The translations under genes were made by a program, and so were the position numbers. The notes below the pieces were generated by a model, which worked only from the letters and a program-made list of their open reading frames with translations, had not been told where the DNA came from and searched no databases. Shown in pieces: positions 52,144-61,242 of a stretch of DNA of 64,000 bases. The first letter of the stretch is position 1. The number at the start of each line of letters is the position of its first letter. Origin of the DNA: Methylobacterium sp. J-078 (lineage in GTDB: Bacteria > Pseudomonadota > Alphaproteobacteria > Rhizobiales > Beijerinckiaceae); assembly GCF_022829285.1 (NCBI RefSeq), contig NZ_JAKSYI010000120.1, positions 1 to 64,000 of the forward strand, read 5' to 3'.

Positions 52144-53103
52144 CTATCGTACCGCAGCCGCGCCCGGTTCGAAGCTGCGATCGAGGATCGCCTCGGCCTT
52201 CGGCGCGCGGGCCGCCGGGATGAGGCCGGCGCGCACGTAGAGGTCGATGTTGCGCTGCTCGTCGGCGATCACGGCGTCGTCGACCGGCACGGCGCGGTAC
52301 TGGGCCCGCGCGAACCAGCGCAGGGGCACCGCCTCGGGCAGGCCGATCAGCTTCGACCAGACGGCGGCGTAGGGGGCGGGGTCCTTCAGGGCCCAGTCCC
52401 GCGCCGCCACGAGGCGCCGGCCGAAATCGGCGAGCTGCGCCCGCTTGGTCTTGAGCGCCGCATCGCTCGCCACCGCGAAGCTCAGGCCCGGGGTGATGCC
52501 GTTGCCGTCGCGCACCACCCGGGCGAGGCCGGCGAGCTCGGCGGTGGAGGTGTAGGGCTCCCAGGTCGCCCAGGCGTCGACGCTGCCGCTGGCGAGGGCG
52601 ATCTTGGCATCCGCCGGCGGCAGGAAGCGCAAGGTCACGGCGCTCGCCGGCAGGCCCGCCTCTTCCAGCGCCGCGAGCACGACCTGATGGCCGATGGAGC
52701 CGCGATTCGTGGCGATGCTCTTCCCCTTCAGGTCGGAGACGGCCCGGATCGGCGAATCTTTTCCGACCAGGATCGCGAGGCCGTCCTGCCGGTTGCGGAA
52801 GGCGAGGTACGCCTTCACCGGCACCCCGGCGGCGGCCGCGAAGGTGAAGGGCGCGTCGCCCACGCCGCCGGCATCGATCGCCCCGGCATTGAGCGCTTCC
52901 AGCAGCGGGGCGGCGGCGGGAAATTCGCTCCAGTCGAGGCGGTAGGGCAGGTCGGCCAGCACGCCGGCCGCCTCCATCAGCGCGCGGGCGTTGCCGCGCT
53001 GGTCGCCGACGCGCAACACCGTCTCGTCGGCGCGAGCGAGCCCGGTCAGGGCCAAGAGAGTCGGGGCGAGGAGCGCGAGGACCGCGCGGCGGAACCGCAT
53101 CAC
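52144..53103 (-). CDS. SsuA-like ABC substrate-binding protein, copy 2
   Basis: A 319-residue exported protein (signal about 1-25, ending GLARAD). It shares the SsuA pattern of copy 1: LLEALNAGAIDAGGVGDAP, VSDLKGKSIATNRGSIGHQ and LASGSVDAWATWEPYT. It overlaps the monooxygenase by 4 bp. Together with copy 1 it suggests two related sulfonates or esters are captured. A permease and ATPase must be supplied by another locus. Confidence 0.9.
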   Translation of the reverse strand: MMRFRRAVLALLAPTLLALTGLARADETVLRVGDQRGNARALMEAAGVLADLPYRLDWSEFPAAAPLLEALNAGAIDAGGVGDAPFTFAAAAGVPVKAYLAFRNRQDGLAILVGKDSPIRAVSDLKGKSIATNRGSIGHQVVLAALEEAGLPASAVTLRFLPPADAKIALASGSVDAWATWEPYTSTAELAGLARVVRDGNGITPGLSFAVASDAALKTKRAQLADFGRRLVAARDWALKDPAPYAAVWSKLIGLPEAVPLRWFARAQYRAVPVDDAVIADEQRNIDLYVRAGLIPAARAPKAEAILDRSFEPGAAAVR

Positions 53104-54203
53104 GCCGCCTCCGCTCGGGAGCCGCGCCGGGCCAGCAGCCGGCGGACGGCCGGGATGAGGTCGCGGCCATACGCGATGGCGTCCTCCAGCGGGTCGAAGC
53201 CACGGATCAGAAAGGTGCGCACCCCGAGGTCGTGATAGGCCAGCAAGGCTTCGGCGACCTGCTCGGGCGTGCCCACGAGGGCCGTGGAGTTGCCCGAGGC
53301 CCCGGTCTCCCGCGCGATGGCGGTGTAGAGGCGCGCGTCGAGGCGGTTCCCCTGCGCGGCCGCCGCCAGCAGCCGGCGTGAGCCCTCGTTCTGCGGAGCG
53401 GCCGCGGGCCCGAGCCCCTGCGCGGCCCGGGTGGCGCGGGTGCGGGCCAGGATGTCCTCCGCCCGCGCCCAGGCGGCCTCCTCGGTGTCGGCCAGGATCG
53501 GCCGGAACGACAGGCTGAAGCGCGGGTCGCGCCCGTGCGGGGCCGCCGCCGCGCGGACCGTCCGAATCGCCTCGCGAACCTGATCCAGGCTCTCGCCCCA
53601 GAGGGCGTAGGTGTCGGCGTGGCGGCCCGCTACTGCGATGGCGGCGGGTGAAGCGCCGCCGAAGAAGACCGGGATGCCGCGCGCATCGACCGGCTTCACC
53701 TCGGAGAAGGCACGCTCAACCCGGTAATGCGCGCCGGCGAAATCGAAGGGACTCGCGGCGGTCCAGACCTGACGGGCGATCGTCAGGAACTCGTCGGTGC
53801 GGGCGTAGCGCTGGTCCTTGGTGAGGTGGTCGCCGTCCTGGGCGAGCTCGCGGTCGTCGCCGCCGCTGATCGCGTGGATGGCGACGCGCCCGCCCGTGAG
53901 CTGGTCGAGGGTCGCGAACTGGCGCGCAGCCACGGTCGGGGCGGTGAAGCCGGTTCGGTGGGCGATCATCAGGCCAATGCGGTCCGTCACCGCCGCGATC
54001 TGTGCCGAGAGCAGGAGCGCGTCGGGCGCGGTGGCGTAGAACGCCACCAGGATGCGGTCGAACCCGCCCCATTCGTGGGCCTGGGCGATGAGGCGCAGGT
54101 AATCCCGGTCGATGGCCGGGCCTTCCGGCGCGTGGGTCTCCGACTGGTAGCGGGGGGCGGCGAAACCGATGAACTCGATCGCGTCGGGGCTGGGAAAGCG
54201 CAT
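53100..54203 (-). CDS. SsuD-like FMNH2-dependent alkanesulfonate monooxygenase
   Basis: A 367-residue bacterial luciferase-like monooxygenase from the ATG at 54203 (MRFPSPDAIEF). It has the SsuD-type blocks LTGGRVAIHAISGGDDRELAQDGDHLTKDQRY and GIPVFFGGASPAAI. SsuD oxidises C-S bonds of sulfonates to release sulfite. It overlaps the second binding protein by 4 bp. No SsuE reductase is in the window, so FMNH2 must come from elsewhere. Other luciferase-family substrates, such as sulfones, are possible. Confidence 0.85.
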   Translation of the reverse strand: MRFPSPDAIEFIGFAAPRYQSETHAPEGPAIDRDYLRLIAQAHEWGGFDRILVAFYATAPDALLLSAQIAAVTDRIGLMIAHRTGFTAPTVAARQFATLDQLTGGRVAIHAISGGDDRELAQDGDHLTKDQRYARTDEFLTIARQVWTAASPFDFAGAHYRVERAFSEVKPVDARGIPVFFGGASPAAIAVAGRHADTYALWGESLDQVREAIRTVRAAAAPHGRDPRFSLSFRPILADTEEAAWARAEDILARTRATRAAQGLGPAAAPQNEGSRRLLAAAAQGNRLDARLYTAIARETGASGNSTALVGTPEQVAEALLAYHDLGVRTFLIRGFDPLEDAIAYGRDLIPAVRRLLARRGSRAEAA

Positions 54204-54229
54204 GGGATCTCCTTCGCTCAAGGGTTCGG

Positions 54230-55450
54230 TCAGAGGCCGAGGGCGGCCCGGCCGGCGGCGGCGCGCACGGCATCGCCCTGCGGCCAGTGGATGCGCCCGC
54301 ACAGCACGTCGCGCAGGTGCCGCTCCAGCGGGTTGGCCCGCGACAGGCCGGGATTGCCGGCAAGCTCCACCGCGCGCTGCACCACCGCGACGGCGTTCTC
54401 CGTCACGGTGAGCTTCAGGAAGCCGGAATCCTGCACCGAGGGCGGCTGCCCGCGATCCGTCTCCTCTGCGAGGGCGCGGATCAGGCGGGCGTCGAGGGCG
54501 AGGAGCCGGGCGTTCTCGCCCGCGGCCTCCTGGAAACGGGGCAGGGCCGCCAGATTCTGGCCGAGGCTGCCCGGCCGGCGCTCCTGCGCGAAGGCCGTGA
54601 ACCAGTCTTGCGCCGCCCGCGCCACCCCGTCGTAGAGGGCGGCGAGCAGCACGGCGTTCCAGGCCTGCTGGACCGGATCGGGCGCGCCCCAGCCTTCGGG
54701 CGCGCGCAGATCCACGGCATGGTCGGCGGGCACGAGGACATCGTCGAGGACGACGTCGTGGCTGCCGCTGGCACGCAGACCGAGGTGGTCCCAGGTTTCG
54801 ACAATACGCAGGCCCGGGGCGTTCATCGGCACCAGCAGATTGCCGACGCGCGGCGCGGCCTCGTCGGTCGCCACGAAGACGAGGCCGTAGGCCAGGGCCT
54901 CGCAGCCCGTGGAGTAGATCTTGCGCCCGCTGACGCGCCAGCCCTCCGGGGTCGCCCGTGCCACGGTCGCGGGGCGTCCGCCGCGCGCGGGCGTGCCGAG
55001 TTCGGGCTCCACCCGGAGGGCGTTGATGAGCGCGCCGTCGCTCACGGCTGCGCGCCCGACCCGGTCGGCGAGGGCAGGGGGCCAGGCCCCACGCCGATGG
55101 ATCAGCCCGTGCTGGATGAGGTGCATGGTCAGCACCAGGGCGGTGGAGGGATCGCCCTGCGCGAGCGTGCCGATGACCTCGGCCGCCCGCGCCAGCCTGG
55201 CACCGGCCCCGCCGAGACGCTCCGGCACGGTCAGCCCCATCAGGCCCGCCGCCCGCAGATCCGCGATGTTGTCCTGTGCGAGGCGCCCCGCGCGGTCATG
55301 CCCGGCCGCCCGCTCGGCGAAGAGCCGGGCGAGGTCGCGCAGGACCGAGTCGCGCTGATGGGATGCGGGAAACGTCGGGATGGGACGGCTCGAAGGTGAC
55401 CGGGGGAGGGGACCCGGGGACGAAAACATCCGGGGAGAAAGCGCGCGCAT
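54230..55450 (-). CDS. Acyl-CoA dehydrogenase-like flavoprotein of sulfur acquisition type (SfnC/DszC-like)
   Basis: A 406-residue acyl-CoA-dehydrogenase-fold protein from the ATG at 55450; 55429 is an alternative. The N-terminal helices contain DLRAAGLMGLTVPERLGGAGA, the middle domain TWDHLGLRASGSHDVVLDDV, and the C-terminal helices end VLCGRIHWPQGDAV. The catalytic Glu of classical acyl-CoA dehydrogenases is not evident. That, with the SsuD neighbour, suggests an FMNH2- or FADH2-dependent monooxygenase of the SfnC/DszC group, releasing sulfur. It is 26 bp upstream of ssuD. Confidence 0.8.
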   Translation of the reverse strand: MRALSPRMFSSPGPLPRSPSSRPIPTFPASHQRDSVLRDLARLFAERAAGHDRAGRLAQDNIADLRAAGLMGLTVPERLGGAGARLARAAEVIGTLAQGDPSTALVLTMHLIQHGLIHRRGAWPPALADRVGRAAVSDGALINALRVEPELGTPARGGRPATVARATPEGWRVSGRKIYSTGCEALAYGLVFVATDEAAPRVGNLLVPMNAPGLRIVETWDHLGLRASGSHDVVLDDVLVPADHAVDLRAPEGWGAPDPVQQAWNAVLLAALYDGVARAAQDWFTAFAQERRPGSLGQNLAALPRFQEAAGENARLLALDARLIRALAEETDRGQPPSVQDSGFLKLTVTENAVAVVQRAVELAGNPGLSRANPLERHLRDVLCGRIHWPQGDAVRAAAGRAALGL

Positions 55451-55484
55451 CGTCCCGCCGGCTGCACCCCGAGTCAACGGGAAC

Positions 55485-55500
55485 GTTCTTTTTTTAGAAC
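55485..55500. promoter_or_regulatory. Inverted repeat in the divergent sulfur-cluster promoter
   Basis: GTTCT and AGAAC flank a run of six T (GTTCTTTTTTTAGAAC), 34 bases before the flavoprotein start. Another dyad, GGGGT-ATTA-ACCCC, is at 55561-55574. Both lie in the 302-bp region between the divergent sulfur genes and are candidates for regulator binding. No regulator gene is adjacent. The remaining sequence to 55752 shows no further gene. Confidence 0.4.
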
Positions 55501-55752
55501 TAGCGCTCGGGGAATAGTCTTTCACGCTTGCGTCAGCGACGAGGATTATCTTGCGGTTCAGGGGTATTAACCCCCCGATGACCGTTCTGTCGTATTCAAG
55601 ATACTCCGCACGACCATGTCGGGAGCGCCTTCCCCCCGTCGTCTTGTTCTCTATAACGAACGCTCCCGAGGGCCGCGCCACGGATCGACGATCAGGGTCG
55701 CGGCAGCTCAGGACGCGCCAGATCAGGACCGACCGGACATGGAGCACACGCG

Positions 55753-57123
55753 ATGACAGCGATCGAGGGGCCCCATCCCGTCCTGGTGGTGGGGGGCGGC
55801 TTCAGCGGTCTGATGGCGGCGACGCAGTTGCTGCGCGCGCTGCCGCCCGACCGTTCGGTGCTGCTCTACGAGCGCGCCCATCCACCCGGCCGGGGCCTCG
55901 CCTACGGAACAGCGAACCCGGACCACCTGCTCAATCTGCGCGCGACGCAGATGAGCGCCGATCCCGAGCGGCCGCAGGACTTCGCGGACTGGCTCGCCCG
56001 CACGGCGTTCGATGCGGCCGAGCGCGCCGGCATCCGCAGCACGCCGGCCGGCACCTTCGCGGCGCGGGGGCTCTACGGGCGCTATCTCTCCGAGCACCTC
56101 GCCCGCCTGGAGGTGGGGGCCGGCGCGCGCCTGCGGGTCGTGCGCGAGAATCTGAGCGACTTGGAGCCCCGCCCGGGCGGCCTCGTCGCCCACGCGGCGG
56201 ACGGCACGCGCCGTCCCGTCTCGGCCGCGATCCTCGCCATGGGCAACCTACCCGGCCCCGTCGCCGCGCAGAGCCGGCACCAGCGCGATCCCTGGGACGC
56301 CGGGGCGCTCACCGACCTCGATCCCGCCCGCGACGTACTCATCGTCGGCACAGGCCTGACCATGATGGATGCGGTCGCGACCCTGCGCCGCCAGGGCTTT
56401 GGCGGTCGCATCGTCGCCGTGTCCCGCCGGGGCCTCGTGCCGAAACCGCACGCGCCGGTGCCGGCCGGGCCGCGCCCGTGCTTCGACGCGGCGACCCGCG
56501 CCTCTGTCCGGAAGCTCCTCGCCTGGGGCCGCGCCGAGATCGCCGCCGCGCACCGGGCCGGCACCGACTGGCGCAGCGTGGTCGACGCCCTGCGCCCCAT
56601 CACGGACGAACTCTGGACGGGTCTGCCCCGGGCCGAGCAGGCGCGCTTCCTGCGCCACCTGCGCCCGTACTGGGACGTGCACCGCCACCGCACGGCGCCA
56701 CCGGCCGCCGACACCGTCGCGCAGGAGATCGCGCGCGGCACCCTGGTCCTCCGGGCCGGGCGCATCCGCGCCGTCGCGGACGACGCGGCCGGGGCCCTGG
56801 TCACGCTCCAGCCACGCGGGGGCGGCAACACCTGCACGCTCGCGGTCCAGGCTATCTTGGACGCCACGGGTTTCAGCCGCCTTGCCGAGACGCGGGACCC
56901 CCTGGTGCGCAACCTGCTGGCCCGCGGCCTCGTCCGGCCCGGGCCGTTCGGCCTCGGCCTCGACGCGGCCCCGGAGGGGCGGCTGCGCGGGACCGATGCG
57001 CCCCTCTGGGCGATGGGCCCGCTCCTGCGCGGCACGCTCTGGGAGTGCATCGCCGTGCCCGACATCCGCGACGCCTCGGTCGGCCTCGCCGCCGCGGTCG
57101 CCGGATATCTCGCCCCCGCCTGA
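55753..57123 (+). CDS. FAD/NAD(P)-binding protein (NAD_binding_9 type)
   Basis: A 456-residue flavoprotein. The N-terminal dinucleotide motif VLVVGGGFSGLMAATQLL is at about residues 9-26, and the family-specific HLLNLRATQMSADPERPQDFADWL at about 57-80. A second nucleotide motif, DVLIVGTGLTMMDAVATLRR, is near 195. It is divergent from the sulfur operon and is often found with sulfonate genes in related genomes. It may supply electrons or oxidise a side product; its substrate is not known. Confidence 0.8.
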   Translation: MTAIEGPHPVLVVGGGFSGLMAATQLLRALPPDRSVLLYERAHPPGRGLAYGTANPDHLLNLRATQMSADPERPQDFADWLARTAFDAAERAGIRSTPAGTFAARGLYGRYLSEHLARLEVGAGARLRVVRENLSDLEPRPGGLVAHAADGTRRPVSAAILAMGNLPGPVAAQSRHQRDPWDAGALTDLDPARDVLIVGTGLTMMDAVATLRRQGFGGRIVAVSRRGLVPKPHAPVPAGPRPCFDAATRASVRKLLAWGRAEIAAAHRAGTDWRSVVDALRPITDELWTGLPRAEQARFLRHLRPYWDVHRHRTAPPAADTVAQEIARGTLVLRAGRIRAVADDAAGALVTLQPRGGGNTCTLAVQAILDATGFSRLAETRDPLVRNLLARGLVRPGPFGLGLDAAPEGRLRGTDAPLWAMGPLLRGTLWECIAVPDIRDASVGLAAAVAGYLAPA

Positions 57124-57190
57124 CAGGATCTGCGGAACGGTCTGGAGGCGGCCCGACCGCGCCGGGGGTGGCCCCGAGGTCCGTCGCATC

Positions 57191-57212
57191 GAAGGGCTGA
57201 CGGCCTTCTTTT
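57191..57212 (+). terminator. Possible weak intrinsic terminator after the FAD protein
   Basis: GAAGG and CCTTC can pair across an eight-base loop, and CTTTT follows. The stem is only five base pairs, so confidence is low. Confidence 0.35.
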
Positions 57213-57358
57213 GCATCCCCTACGAGGAGACGCGCCAACTCGTCAGCCACAACCTCCTCAACCGCGGGCATGACCGCTCGGTGCACGGAGGATGGTGGCG
57301 GGGCCCCCTCGCCGCGCCTTGCCCTTTCGGCGGCCTCGAAGTCCGCAGAGCATTGCGA

Positions 57359-57562
57359 TCAGATCGGAGGGGGCGCCTTCTTCACCCTGGCGTAATCCAT
57401 CGAGCGAAAACTCACCTTCCACACGGACTTCCCGCGCAAAGGCTCGGGCAACAGGGGTCGGAGGGCAGGGGGGATCACCCGGCGGAAGCGAAGACCCCGC
57501 TCGGCACACGGACAACGTAGGAGAGCCGTGACACGGTTTGCACTCGATTTTGGTACGAGCAC
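57359..57562 (-). pseudogene. N-terminal fragment of a phage-type integrase
   Basis: A 67-codon frame. RFRRVIPPALRPLLPEPLRG and then KSVWKVSFRSMDYARVKK match the start of tyrosine recombinases (DUF6538-type SAM-like domain, where the pattern is RRRVPxDLRPxLG...RSLxTxDxxEAKR). The catalytic domain is missing, and sequence downstream (57124-57358) has no open frame. It lies 58 bp past the 3' end of a tRNA-Glu and on the same strand, the classical place for an integrase. It is a relic of a lost or decayed island. No other gene is evident in the 500-bp stretch 57124-57620. Confidence 0.6.
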
Positions 57563-57620
57563 AAAGCCGAAAGCACACTGATTTCTGAAGCTTCGGCCGT
57601 CACAGCCACTTAAGGCTTTG

Positions 57621-57696
57621 TGGCGCGCCCTACGGGAATCGAACCCGTGTTTTCGCCGTGAAAGGGCGACGTCCTGGACCGCTAGACGAAGGGCGC
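57621..57696 (-). tRNA. tRNA-Glu (anticodon TTC)
   Basis: The reverse strand folds as a 76-nt cloverleaf. Acceptor arms are GCGCCCT and AGGGCGC. The anticodon stem is TCGCC/GGCGA around the loop CTTTCAC, giving TTC. The T arm holds CGGGTTCGATTCCCG, and the encoded end is GCCA. The integrase fragment lies just after its 3' end. Confidence 0.95.
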
Positions 57697-57855
57697 TGCT
57701 GCGGCGAGGGGTTCTATATGCGGCTTCCTTCGCCGGGGCAACGGGGTTCGGGCAACTCGTTTGCCGCTTGACGAACCTGGCCGCGGCCGGTTTGTCGGGA
57801 GTTCCATCGGCGCGCCCGCCCTTTCCGTGGCGGCCGGACAGCGGACTTGAAATTC

Positions 57856-58683
57856 ATGACGACGCGACGCGACGGCCCGCCGGGCCCGAGGACGACCAAA
57901 CCCGGCTTCGCGCGCGGGCCCTTCCGGCGCGGGCCGGCCCAGAACCAGCGCGGCGCCGCGAGCGTCGCGGCCGCCTCCGGCGACCACGTGGTGCTGTATG
58001 GCTGGCATCCCGTGGCGCAGGCCCTCGCCAACGAGGGGCGCAAGCTGCATCGCCTCCTCGCGACGGAGAACGCCATGGCGCGGCTCACCGAGGAGATCGG
58101 CACCCTGCGGATCGACCCCGAGATGGTGCGTCCCAGCGCCATCAACGCCCTGCTCGGGCCGGACGCCGTGCACCAGGGCCTTTACCTCGAGGCCGACCCG
58201 CTGCCGGGGCCGGACCTCGACGACCTGGGCGATGACGTTCTGCTTCTGGCCCTCGACCAGATCACCGATCCCCACAATGTCGGCGCCATCGTGCGCACGG
58301 CCGCCGCCTTCGGGGTCGCGGGCATCATCACCACAGCCCGGCATTCGCCGAATGCAACCGGCGTCCTCGCCAAATCCGCCTCCGGCGGCCTGGAGCACGT
58401 CCCCCTGATCGTGGTGCGCAACCTGTCGGATGCCCTGGTCGATCTCGGTAAGCGCGGCTTCACCCGGATCGGCCTCGACTCGGACGCCGATACCGCCCTC
58501 GACAGCATCGGTCCGAAGCGGCCGGCGGTGATCGTGCTGGGCGCCGAGGGCAAGGGCCTGCGCCAGCGCACCCGCGACAATTGCGATGTGCTGGCCCGCA
58601 TCCCGTTCAGCAGCGAGATCCGCAGCATCAACGTCTCGAACGCCGCCGCCATCACCCTCTATGCCCTCAGCCCCCGGGGCTGA
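57856..58683 (+). CDS. rlmB: TrmH/SpoU family rRNA 2'-O-methyltransferase, RlmB type
   Basis: A 275-residue SPOUT methyltransferase from the ATG at 57856; a TTG at 57847 is possible. Residues 1-40 are a basic disordered tail. The substrate-binding domain has LYGWHPVAQAL. The SPOUT knot has motif 1 LDQITDPHNVGAIVRTA (about 134-150), motif 2 VLGAEGKGLRQRTRD and motif 3 IPFSSEIRSINVSNAAAI. RlmB methylates G2251 of 23S rRNA. Assignment to RlmB rather than another TrmH is based on the N-terminal domain. Confidence 0.88.
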   Translation: MTTRRDGPPGPRTTKPGFARGPFRRGPAQNQRGAASVAAASGDHVVLYGWHPVAQALANEGRKLHRLLATENAMARLTEEIGTLRIDPEMVRPSAINALLGPDAVHQGLYLEADPLPGPDLDDLGDDVLLLALDQITDPHNVGAIVRTAAAFGVAGIITTARHSPNATGVLAKSASGGLEHVPLIVVRNLSDALVDLGKRGFTRIGLDSDADTALDSIGPKRPAVIVLGAEGKGLRQRTRDNCDVLARIPFSSEIRSINVSNAAAITLYALSPRG

Positions 58684-58704
58684 GAGCTACGCGTCACCGA
58701 GCCG

Positions 58705-60252
58705 TCAGCGCCAGAACGGCTTCACGTCCATGAGGTCGCCATGGGCCTCGGCGGCGGCCTTGAGGAGCTTGCGTGCATCGGCCTCGTTGTCGGCGGCCGC
58801 CAGACCCGCCGCGAACAGCGTCTCGCTCGCCACCGGGGGATGATCCGGCGAGACGACGAGGCTGGCCAGCACCGTGTGGGCGGTGGCCTGATCGTTCAGG
58901 GCGCCGAGGTGGTCCTGCAGGTCAGACAGAGCCGCCGCGAAGGCCTTGTGGCGCTTGCGTGCCTTCTTGTCCGCGAAGAGGCTCGCGAAGAAATCGGCGC
59001 CGTAGCGCAGCTTCTTCGCCTCGATCCGGACCTCGTGGCGCGCCTCCGGATCGAGACGGTCGAGGTGACGTCCGCGCTTGGCGATGCGCTTGCGGGCGCG
59101 GTCCAGTACGTCCGCCGCATAAGCCTCGGCGGGCCTGTCACGCTCGGTCGCGTCCTGCAGCGTGCGCCACGCGCCGCTCTCCAGCCAGCCGGCGAGGTCG
59201 AGGATCAGGCTGCGCCATTCCTGCGATTCGAGGATGGCGAGCACCGCGTCGTAAGCGCGAGTCCGCTCGGCCTCGAGGCGGGCCTGCAGGTCCTCCAGGC
59301 CGGGCTCGTCGGGACGCTTGGCGATCTCCGCCGGCAACGTCTCGGCCAGGAAGACGTCGAGGTTGCGCGCATGCCCGAACGGGTCGGTCACGCGCTTGAT
59401 CTCGGTCCGCAGGTGTGCGGCCGTCGAATCCTGGGCGAGCACCGGCTTGAACAGCGTGAAGGCCGAACGCAGGCGACGCAGGGCGACGCGCAGTTGGTGC
59501 AGCGCCTCCGGATCGTGGTTGTGCAGGAACACGTCCTCGTTCCGGCGCAGCTGCCCGAGGCAGGCCTGGGCGATCGCCCGGAAGGCGTCGCCCGCCGTGT
59601 CCTTTGGCGCGAGCTGCACGGGGCCAGCCTTGCTCGGGCGCCGGAATGTGCCGTCGACGAGGGCGAAGCCGCGGGCACTCTTGCTCAGGGCGCCTAGGCG
59701 CAGGGGGACGGTCTCAGCCAGGGCCTGCGCCAGGGTGAAAAGATCCTCCGGCCGGCCCTCCGCCAGTTCGAGCTCCAGCTCCCACAGAGGCGCGTCACCG
59801 TTCGGCGTCTCGATCCGGCCCTGGTCGAATGCCACCGCGATGCGCGAGGCCCCGTAGGCGATCGCGCGGCTCCGGCGCTCCACCAGGGTGGAGAACAGCG
59901 GCACCAGGGTCGGGTCGGACGCCGCGTCGAGGAGGGCCGGCACCGGGGTGTCGGTCAGTCGCGCGAGATCGGGCTGCGCATCGTCGACAGGCCCCTCCCA
60001 TTCGGACCGATCGAACAGGCCGGCTCCGGTCGAGGCGGCCTTGACCGTCTGGAGATAGGCCTCGCCCTCGCGGCGGACCCGCAGGGTGAGACCGGCCGTG
60101 CGCAGATCACCCGCCGCGGTGTCGTAGTAGGTCGAGGTCAGGAACGCCGATTGCTCGGGCTCCGCGGAATGCAGGAACGGATGGCGGGCCAGTTCGGCGA
60201 GGTCGGCGCCCTCGCATTGCAGTTTCAGTTCGATTTCCCGTGGCGCGTCCAT
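58705..60252 (-). CDS. CYTH and CHAD domain protein (inorganic triphosphatase type)
   Basis: A 515-residue protein from the ATG at 60252 (MDAPREIELKLQ), with AGGACGAG before it. The CYTH domain (about 4-205) keeps the ExExK signature at Glu6, Glu8 and Lys10, plus the YYDT and RVRREG blocks. The CHAD domain (about 230-510) has the conserved histidines and positive residues in VFLHNHDPEALHQLRVALRRLRS and RHEVRIEAKKLRYGADF. CYTH enzymes hydrolyse triphosphates with metal; CHAD binds polyphosphate. E. coli YgiF is the nearest known example. Phosphate storage is a plausible role. Confidence 0.9.
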   Translation of the reverse strand: MDAPREIELKLQCEGADLAELARHPFLHSAEPEQSAFLTSTYYDTAAGDLRTAGLTLRVRREGEAYLQTVKAASTGAGLFDRSEWEGPVDDAQPDLARLTDTPVPALLDAASDPTLVPLFSTLVERRSRAIAYGASRIAVAFDQGRIETPNGDAPLWELELELAEGRPEDLFTLAQALAETVPLRLGALSKSARGFALVDGTFRRPSKAGPVQLAPKDTAGDAFRAIAQACLGQLRRNEDVFLHNHDPEALHQLRVALRRLRSAFTLFKPVLAQDSTAAHLRTEIKRVTDPFGHARNLDVFLAETLPAEIAKRPDEPGLEDLQARLEAERTRAYDAVLAILESQEWRSLILDLAGWLESGAWRTLQDATERDRPAEAYAADVLDRARKRIAKRGRHLDRLDPEARHEVRIEAKKLRYGADFFASLFADKKARKRHKAFAAALSDLQDHLGALNDQATAHTVLASLVVSPDHPPVASETLFAAGLAAADNEADARKLLKAAAEAHGDLMDVKPFWR

Positions 60253-60495
60253 GTCTCGTCCTGCTCGTCGGCCTGATCCGCCGGCCTCGATGGATCGAAC
60301 GGCCCGCGAACCGGGGAAAACCGGAGGGAGCGCAACCGTTCCGCGCGGAGTCAGCCGCGTTCCCGTCCTGTATGGAGCAGCGCTCCGGCCTTCGGCGACC
60401 GAAATCTTCACGATTTTCGTTCGCCGCGCGGGCGTTGTGGTGTAGCGCAGGGCACCGGCCACGGCCGGGTTCGGGCAGTCTCGTTGGGCGTATCG

Positions 60496-61242
60496 ATGAA
60501 TCGGGAGCGGCTCAGGGCCGATCGGCTGCTGGTCGAGCAGGGTCATTTCGAGACGCGGGCACGGGCGCAAGCGGCCATCGCGGCAGGCCTCGTGCAGGCC
60601 GACGACCGTCCGGTGACGCGCCCCTCCGACCTTCTGGCCCGCGACGCGCGCATCAGCGCCCGCGCGCCGCACCCCTTCGTCTCACGGGGCGGCCTCAAGC
60701 TGGTGGCAGCCCTCGATTCGTTCGGGATCGATCCGGCGGGCCTGGTCTGCCTCGATGTCGGGGCGTCCACCGGCGGCTTCACCGATGCGCTGCTCACGCG
60801 GGGAGCCGCGCATGTCTACGCCGTGGATGTCGGGCGCGAGCAATTCCACGCCACGCTGCGGGGCGACCCGCGCGTGACCTCCCTGGAAGGTCGAGACGCC
60901 CGCAGCCTCGACCGGGATGCGATCCCGATCGCGCCGGCCCTCTGCGCGATCGACGTGAGCTTCATCTCGCTACGCCTCGTTCTGCCGGCGATCCTGCCCC
61001 TGCTGGCCCCGGGGGCCGTCCTCGCGGCGTTGATCAAGCCGCAATTCGAGGCGGGACGCGAACGGATCGGCCGGGGCGGGATCGTGCGCGACCCGGAGAT
61101 CCACGCCGAGATCTGCGACGCGCTATCCGCCTTCATCGCCGGTTCGGGGATGACGATCCTCGGCCTGATCCCGTCGCCCGTCACCGGCGGCGACGGCAAC
61201 CGCGAGTTCCTGATCGGGGCGCGCCTGGATTCCCGACCATGA
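60496..61242 (+). CDS. tlyA: TlyA family RNA 2'-O-methyltransferase (S4 plus FtsJ)
   Basis: A 248-residue protein from the ATG at 60496; a TTG at 60484 would add four residues. The S4 RNA-binding domain is at about 5-62 (RADRLLVEQGHFETRARAQ), and the FtsJ methyltransferase has CLDVGASTGGFTDALL (about 84-99). The K-D-K-type catalytic residues are in VSRGGLK and LIKPQFEAGRE. TlyA methylates cytidines in 16S and 23S rRNA in mycobacteria. The same is likely here. It overlaps the next methyltransferase by 4 bp. Confidence 0.9.
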   Translation: MNRERLRADRLLVEQGHFETRARAQAAIAAGLVQADDRPVTRPSDLLARDARISARAPHPFVSRGGLKLVAALDSFGIDPAGLVCLDVGASTGGFTDALLTRGAAHVYAVDVGREQFHATLRGDPRVTSLEGRDARSLDRDAIPIAPALCAIDVSFISLRLVLPAILPLLAPGAVLAALIKPQFEAGRERIGRGGIVRDPEIHAEICDALSAFIAGSGMTILGLIPSPVTGGDGNREFLIGARLDSRP

